From CAYPCH01 sp964409165 (lineage in GTDB: Bacteria > Bacillota > Clostridia > Acetivibrionales > Acetivibrionaceae), in assembly GCA_964409165.1 (NCBI GenBank), contig CAYPCH010000031.1:1-31769 (forward strand): DNA of 31,769 bases, read 5' to 3'. A program made the position numbers and the translations under genes. The notes under the pieces are model-generated. The model saw only the letters and a program-made list of their open reading frames with translations, did not search any database and was not told where the DNA came from. Shown here piece by piece: positions 13,301-22,300 of the stretch (the first letter of the stretch is position 1; the number at the start of each line of letters is the position of its first letter).

Positions 13301-16300
13301 TCCAAGGTCATAGGCGAAAGTATACAAGTGCCATTTGCCTGCTCCTAGTGTTGTAGGTAAAAAGTCATATTCAAAATGTCCGTCTTCGTCTGTATAGACA
13401 AAACGTACAGTCTCAGCATGCCATGATACCATTACCATTTTGCCGTCTATCATTTTCATAATAGGTGGAATCTGTTTTGGCTCCAAACAAAAATCAAGTA
13501 CAATTCTTTCATTTGCTACAGGAGTACCATCCCTGAACTTATAATATCCTGAGACATGAACTACCTCTCCGTGCTGATAGGCTTCCTTGTCTAAATCCAC
13601 AATACCGACAGTCTCTTTTGTCATCATTATATATGTTTTAATTCCAGGTTCTTTATAAGCTCCTTCTTCAACATTGATTGTAAGGCTATAATCTCCTGAT
13701 TCAAGATTTGTTACAGGTATCTGTCCCTTGAATTCTTGCGATGCAGGGTCGTAGTCCAGCTCACCATTCAAAACAAAAAATTCAGGCATCTCAGAATTTA
13801 TATCTTCTACACTCAAAGATTCTGCCTTCAAAGTGTATTTTGCACTTATACCATCTTCCGGTCCCAACAGCTTTTGGCTGCTTGCTCTTTTAGCTTTTAC
13901 CTGAAGTGGAATGAAACTGTTTGTGGTTGAATAGAAAAGTTTGCCAAGCCCTTCAACCTGATCATCCGGATTAGGATGAGCTTCTATAACCAGTGCATCC
14001 TTTACATTGAATGTGTTTTCATAGGTTCTTCGAACAGCTTCAACTATAGGCTTCTGCATTATTTTTCCTTCAGGGTCAATAACAATCTTAACATCTACAT
14101 CTCCTATAGTATCAGGAGTCCACGCCAAATCCACAAAGGCTGTACTGTGTCCTCTAAGACCTTCCACCACTTTTCCTGATACTTTTGTGTCGTTTATGTA
14201 TAGTGAAACATCAAATTTTTCAAACACTGAACTTACACTCTGATTGCTCACCCTTGTGATAAAATTAACCTCACGACCGTATTTTATTTCTGATGCTGAA
14301 CATTCTACATCGGATATATTCAAATCCGGGTATATTATTTCAAGATAAGGTGTTGTGGCATGTACTGCTACTTCATACACGCTGCTTATAACACTTCTTT
14401 TTGCATCTGCCACAATAGAAACCTCGTGGCTTTCAGGCACTGCCATCCAGCGCGCCCATACCGGTTTCTCTTCTCCTTTATCAAGGCCTTCTACTGTAAA
14501 AGTCCTTACATTCAAACCGTCTACTATAAAATCAACATCAAATTTGCTTTCTATATCTATCTCACCTGTGTTTTTAACCTTAGTCTCAAAGGTAAGAGAT
14601 GTTCCTTCCGTTAACACCGGATCCTCTGGCTGCCATGTAATTGGTGTCAGCTCGATCTGAGGATATGTAACAACAAATTCAGGAGTTGTTATTGTCGTAC
14701 TGTTATTTTCCTTATCCAACTCTGTAAGCACAGGAACAGGATCGTCAGCTACTATATCCACCCTATGGCTTCCTGAGGTTGGATTTACAATAAACGTTAT
14801 TTCACGCGTTTCTCCGGCATCCAGCATATTAACATGTTGTTTTGCAGTCCATGTACCATCAATATAAAGGGATACAAAAAACCTCTCAGCTTTTGTGGTA
14901 CCAATATTTGATATCGTTGTTCTGTAACCAAATGGATTCTCACTGTTTATATCAGTATTTTCACCAGAGGTACAAACTACACTGTCAACTGTCACATCCG
15001 GGAAGTTGATCTGTGTTGATGTCATTGCAACTGCTTTTGTATTATTGCTCATATCTGTTTCCTTCAGATTGTCAAGAATATCATTTGCTATAACTTTCAG
15101 TACATGATCACCTGGAGTTGCCACCCAAGCAAAAGAAGCTTTGTAAGTTTCTTCTGGATTTATATTTCTGTCAACTCTGGTATACCCAACGTATTTATTA
15201 TCAATATAGAAACCGACAAGGAATCCCTGAGTGCTTGTACCTTTTCCTATATTATCTATGTCTGCTGTAATCCTTACTACGTCTCCCTCTTTTATTTCAT
15301 CCGTACCCCAGGTTACTTCTGAAACAACCAAATCAGGTCTGTTATCACGCACTTGCATTGTAACTGTAGTTGACGTTTGTGAACCACTGTTATCGGTAAC
15401 AAAAAGATTTATGCTGTAGTCTCCCGGTATCTGATACATGTGAGTTATACCAGGTCCTTTTTTACTGGAACCATCCCCCATATCCCATACATACGAGTTT
15501 ATTCTTCCATCAGGATCGTTAGAATTGCTACCGTCAAGACTGAATATTTCTCCGGTGTTTACCCATTCTCTGGTATTTATAACTGCAACAGGTGGCTGAT
15601 TAATTCTCAATTCCGCTTCAGTCTCATTATTGTTGAGTTCAATATCAGTACTTCCCGGCAGCGTAGTAATTGTTGCCTTAACAGAAGCTATTGTGCTTGT
15701 TTCTTTTCCCGGAGACCATACAGTGGAAACCACTTTACTATCCATGCTGTTTAACTCTACAGGCACAGTTCCGATTTTATTCCACTCTGTATTATTCTGA
15801 ACAAAGAAATCTACTTGTCCTGCTGCTTTTGCATAACCCAGATTTTTAACCTGTACTTCTATCTGCCCCTCTATATCATAAGTCGGCATAAGTGGTGATT
15901 TTAATTCATATATTCCAAGATCACTCTGTGATGAAGGAATTGCCGATACCTGTGCAGATTTTTCGCTTTCATTACCTGCTGCATCAACTGCGCTTACAGT
16001 ATAATAATAACTTTCTCCTTCAATTACAGATTTGTCTGTATAAACCAAGGATTTTGTATCTGCAATAATATCAAAGGGACCTCCGCTATTTAAAGCCCTG
16101 TAAAGCAGATAGTGATCCACGTCTTCCACAGGACTTCTTTCCCATGAAAGCTGCAATTCACCTCCAGCTTTCGTATCTGTTACTGCAAAGGACAAAGGTG
16201 CCTCAGGTACTTCCCTGTCAACGATATATTTTTTAATAAGGGATGCTTCCTTACCTCCCTTATTTATTGAAGTTGTACGAACTGCATAAATTCCAGCTGG

Positions 16301-19300
16301 AAGTTCAGTTACATTCCAGTTAAATTCTGTCCTGAAACACGTTTCTCCCTCTGCTGCACTCGGAACATTTTTAAGTTCAAGAATGTTCATAATTTCTTCA
16401 ATAAGTTCTAATGGAGGAACTACTTCTGTTGTTGTATCTTCACCAATCGGATGCCATTCTTCATTTCCCGTTAATTGTGACATTTCATTTCCGATAAAAG
16501 TATACTCATATTTAGTCCTGATACTTACTGTATCACAGGTTAATGTTTCAAGTCGCATACTTCCGTTAGTTCGTGAAAGCTCTGAAGGTGAAAGATTCAA
16601 TATTACAGGAACTGAGGTTTGATTTAAAGCTCTGGTATCGATAAAATCGCTCAATTCCTGATCCATCGAATAGTCATAGCTTTTTTCACCCTCCTCACCG
16701 TCATTATTTACTACTGAAACAGAGTAAAAATATTCTTTTTGAGGATCTCTCATTTTATCAATAAATATATTTGATGCTGTATTATTTACAATTTTATCCC
16801 ATGTTCCTTCCTTGCCTTCTTTCCTATATAGAACATAGTGACTGAAATCAGAACGTGTTGCTTGAACCCAGCTTACAGTTAGTTGCCATTCTCCGGCCTT
16901 AACAAATAGCTCAGACGGAGGTAAAATCGGATTATTAGCCAGAGTATAACTAAATATCTTCTGTCCAACATTTCCAGCTTCATCCCTTGCCTCTACCATA
17001 AACTGATATTTGCCATCAGGATAGTCTTCTCCACTGCTGTTCCAGACTACATTCACAATTTCATTATCAACATTTGCCACATCAGCAATTTCCGTCCAAT
17101 CTTCATCTTCGGAACTACCGTTGTCTTCATCAGCTCTTCTGAATTTAAATGTGTAATTTTCCACTCCCATTTTATCCTCTGCAAGAGCAGACAATGAAAA
17201 TCCGTTTTTAACAATTTCTCCGTCCTGTGGCATTAAATGCTTTATAACAGGAGACGTCTTATCTTTTTCAGGTATTAAATCCACTACATTAGAAGGCAAA
17301 CTCTCATTTCCAAGCCTGTCTACAGCTGTTACCCTGTAATAATTCCTGCTGTCAACAAAAGGAGAATCATCAACATACATACCTGTGTCTGTTATACCTA
17401 TAAACACAAAATCATCTGCATCAGAACCCTTATATATCCTGAAATGGTCAAAATCCAGAGGAATTGTTTCCTGTACACAGTTCAGTGTAATTCTGAGTTC
17501 GGAAGCTGCTGCCTCGAGTGAAGGAGCTTCCGGAGGAGTATTATCTATACTATATGATTTTATCAGCTCAGATGTATTTCCTGAAATATCTTTGACTACA
17601 GCCTTAATAAAAACTGTACCGTCATCGGTATTTTTTGTATCCCAGTCAATAGTTCCCGATGCAGTTATGGCTAAACTCTGCCATGTTTCATCTTCACCTG
17701 TGGCAGAATGAAATATTTCAGTTTCTCCAACCGCAACATTGTCAATGGATATTACACTAAGCTTAACCATTCCGTTGAGCACCTTATCCTGAGCTGGAAC
17801 CATCCCTGAGATTTGCGGTGGCGTACTGTCTACAAGCACGGACACATTATCACTTAGTATTCCTTCACTCTCATTTCCAATGCTATCAACGGCAGTAACC
17901 TTGTATGTATAAAAACTTCCCTGCGTAACTTTACTGTCGGTATAAGTTCTTAATGCAATCTTTCCTATAAATACAAATTCCTGACCATCTGTGCTTCTGT
18001 AAAGCTTATACTGATCAATAAAACTGTCTTTTGATTCCTCCCAAGAAACAATAATGGATGTTTCCCCAGGAACTGCTTCAATTCCCTCAGGAGCGATAAC
18101 CTGTGTATTTCTGATTATTACAGCTTCAATTTTTTCTAAGCTTACATTACCTGCCGCATCATATGCCAAGGCTTTTATTTCATAAGTTCCATCAGCAATC
18201 TCTGACACATCCCATAAATATTCATCATATGATATTACCGAAGGCGTAGGCTCAAGTGTTCTTTCAGCCAGTTTATTCCACTGCCCCGAAACCGGTCTGT
18301 AGATATACTCTATTTTTGTTGTACCGACATTATCCTGAACCCCTGTCTTAATCTTTATAGTACCTGCTGCTCTTATAAACTCAATAGATTTTATAACAGG
18401 AATCTCCTCGTCCTTATAAGCACTTAAATCCACCTTTACAGCATCACTTGGCAAACTTTGATTTCCTGCAAAATCATAGGCTACCACCTTATAGTAATAA
18501 ATACCTCCAGGTATAACATGTGTATCTGTGTAATTATTTTCTGAAATACGGTAGCCTACAGTAGTATATATCCCGTCAATGGTTGATGAACGCATAACAT
18601 TAAATGTTTCAATATCACTGCCTTCCTCTTTGTTCCATTGTAATTCCACATATTCATCAGAGCTTGTTGTACGAATATCTGTCAATTTATCAGGTGGCGT
18701 CCTGTCAATGGTATAACTCTTAATTTCAGAATATTCGCTCATGTTTCCGCTTGTATCCACAGCTATTGCCCGTATAAAGTATTCTCCTTCATCAATGGTG
18801 TCAAGAGAATAATTAAATTTCCAGGTGTATTCCAAGGTTCCATTTGGTAATTTTTTTTCATTTTTATCTTCCCATATTTCACCGTCGGTTGAGCACTGTA
18901 TTCTTATAACATCTATACCTATATTATCCTTTGCTGTTATAGTCAACGGTATGCTAGACGCATATGATGATTTTCCGGATTGTATGGAAGTGATTTCAGG
19001 TATGGCAGAATCCTCTTCCTTCTGTATATTTATAACCCTTGACGCCTCTGCCGTAGAACCATCCCTGTCTATCACAACATATTTGATAAGGTATTCTCCG
19101 CTCTCAAAAAGAGCCATAGGCCATGATCTGCTAAAAATCAGGCCATCATCTGTTTTTGAGAAATATGGCGTATCGCCTATGGAAACCCATTTCTCACCAT
19201 TGTCCTTTGAATAATAAAAGTATACACTTATGCCATTATTATTCAAAACATCCGGAACCAATGCCTTAAGACCTGTATAGCTTACTTTTGAAGATATCAG

Positions 19301-22300
19301 CAAATTGCTGCCATCGTATGCATCAACAACTGAAGGCGCAACAGGAGCATGTATAAACTCTTCAGAAAAATCAGAGTAGTTCATGGATGGGTCAAATGCC
19401 CTTACCTTATAACTGTAATCATTACCGGTAACAAGCTCTGAATCTGTAAAGGTTGTAGTATATGATATATCTATTTTTTCGCCGTCCCTGTATATTTCAT
19501 ATCCTGTTACATAACTGTTATCTTCAGAAGCATCCCAAGAAAGAGTAATGCTTTTTCCTGCATGTGATATACACTTAACGTTTTCAGGCCTCGAAGGCTG
19601 CATCTCGTCATTGTCAAACTTAAAGGTTATCTCAACAGGCTCTGACTTATGCCCGAATGGATCCTCCGCCACAATGGTATATACATAGGTGGTGCCAACA
19701 GTAAGTCCTGATGCTATGTAATATTTTACATTATTAAGAGTTTCAACAATTTTGCCGTCCTTCCATATAGTATAACGACAATTGCTTATATCACTTACAT
19801 TCCACGAAAGTCTTACACTGTTAGGTCCGTATGCAACAGAATAGTTTAGAATCTTAGGAGCAGTCCGGTCAATCGTTCTGCTTGTTGAAATGCTCTTAAG
19901 TCCTGCATTATCTGCTGCTCGAAATGTATATCTGCCGTCTTGGGCAAACTCTATTGCTGTGCTGTAATCTCCATTTTCGTCTGAAATTACACTTACAGAT
20001 TTCTCGTAGGAAGAATATTCATCCTTGTAATATATGTAAACATAACTCCCGACATTTGATGTATTACCGTAAACGTTAACTCCTTCGTCCGTAGTATCTA
20101 CATTTATTGTGATCCTGTTGTATACAGCAGGAGCAGGATCCTCCAAACTAACAGTTTTTGTATTAATAATATTACCAACCTCATCCGTTACAAAAACCTC
20201 AACCTTTTTCAATAACTCGGCATAATATTTTTCTATTGTGGCTGAATATTCATCATCTTCTTCAATATATTTCAATTCTATTTCTTCAGTATATGAGTGA
20301 TGTGCTAAAGCTCCAACAAAGTACGGACTATTTGTTACTTTTGCAGTAATCTTAAGGTCAGTATCATATGAAGCACCTTCTTGCGGAGAAATAATTGTAA
20401 TATCATTACTCTCAGCCAATAAATAAGCTTTAAAAACATTGATATCACTCTCTTCCCCAAAATCATCTCTAAACTGTAAGTAAAGTATCTTTTCTATTTC
20501 ATCACTTTCAAACTCATGGTAAACAGAGTTGGTAACTGTTTGGTATTCTTCCTCTGCAAGCTCATCCAGGTTTTCGGATAAGCGAACCTTAGTATAAAAT
20601 AAAGTTTTTAATTCAAGCTGTACATTATTATCTTTTATATATGGATTTTTACATGTACCATCTTCCCATTCACCAGCGAGCACCAAAGGTTTTATTTCCA
20701 TTAAGCCTCTGTAATAAAAACTAAGATTTCCCAGAAGGTCTCCGTCTGCTTTTATTGATAATTTATAATTTTCCAAAGGTAAATCCTTAATACTTTTGTC
20801 TGATATCTCGAGAATGTTTTCTCCTGTTCTTTTTATAAGTGTTACTCCCTTTTTTATATGTACAGTATTATTCATATCCATAATATTTCCTGTGTACACA
20901 GTATCTTCAGAAAGGTTTTTACCATGTACAAGATACGGAAAACCTGCTTGAATACTTGTAACTGAAGGACTTGAATTCTCCTCAGTAATATCGTATTTTA
21001 CTACTATCGGCAATAAGGATTTTCGATATACATTAAATTTATAAGCACCATATTCCAAAGGAGTATCCAATTTAAAATCTACTAAAATTTCATTTCCGGT
21101 GGATGCTTTTCTTTCGCTTCCCTCAACCCTTTCACCTTCAATTATGTTGTCAAAAGCATCTTTTATATTGAAGGTATTCTCATCCCATAAAGCTGTTCCT
21201 GAAAACTGCAATGTAACCATATCACTTCCATAAACTGCCTGTGATACAGAAAAACTATTCAAAACATGTGAAGTATTTATTCTGATGAATTTACCTAAAC
21301 TGATATCCGTTTCATTATCTTTAAAGAAGAATTCATAGATTTCATTAACTTCAAGTGAAGATAGCTGTGTTTTAATAGAAATGTCCCTGTACAATGCATC
21401 GTAATGGCTTTTTTCTGTATCAAAACTACCCATTTCAAATTCTTCCTGTGTCTTTATATTTACCAAAACAAGTTTTGCAGATGGTGAAACATTTCTGACC
21501 CATGGTAAATTTAACTCCAAACTTTGATTCTGGTACATATTCAAACATATCTGTTCATTACCCGATAAATCCTCGAAGGAACTATTAGTATAATAGTTAT
21601 CTATTTTACAAAGCTCGGTATCTAATACAAATTCTGAAGAATTAGTAAAGTACTCATAATCTGTTCCATTTATCCTGATGTAATATTTAGTATTCTCTTT
21701 TAATTCTTTTGTGATATTGAGATCACCCTTTATCATTACCTGAACTACACTGTAATCTCCGCCATTGGTCTGATATTGCGACATGGACTTTGTAATTGTT
21801 GACTTGTCCATATAGCCGTAAATTTCGTTGTCTGCTACTAACTCTATATTGATATTTTCATTGTCTGTACCCATTATTCCATCTTCAATACCATATCCAT
21901 TAATAGTAAATTCTAGTGTTCCACTCAAAGGAAGTGCAGGTGGATCAAAAGATACCATATTTGAAGTACTTAAACTGCTTTTTACAGGTACTGAAAAATT
22001 CATTTTGTTATTGTATAAATCTGAAGCTCCCTCATAAGTCAATTCAATATTGTAGTTTGAACCCTCTTCAAATATTGGCAATCCACTTTGGGAAGAAAAT
22101 TGAAGGGTAAAAACACCATTTTCATCAGGCTTTTGTCCTGTTAATTCCGAAATTGGTATTTTAAAACTTCCATTCAATCGATATAATTTTGCAGTATATT
22201 CTATTGAGTTATCACAATAATATGTGGATAAATCAACTATTCCTTCTTTCACATCAATTACCTGTACCGAATTTAATGAAACTCTATAATAAGCCTGATA

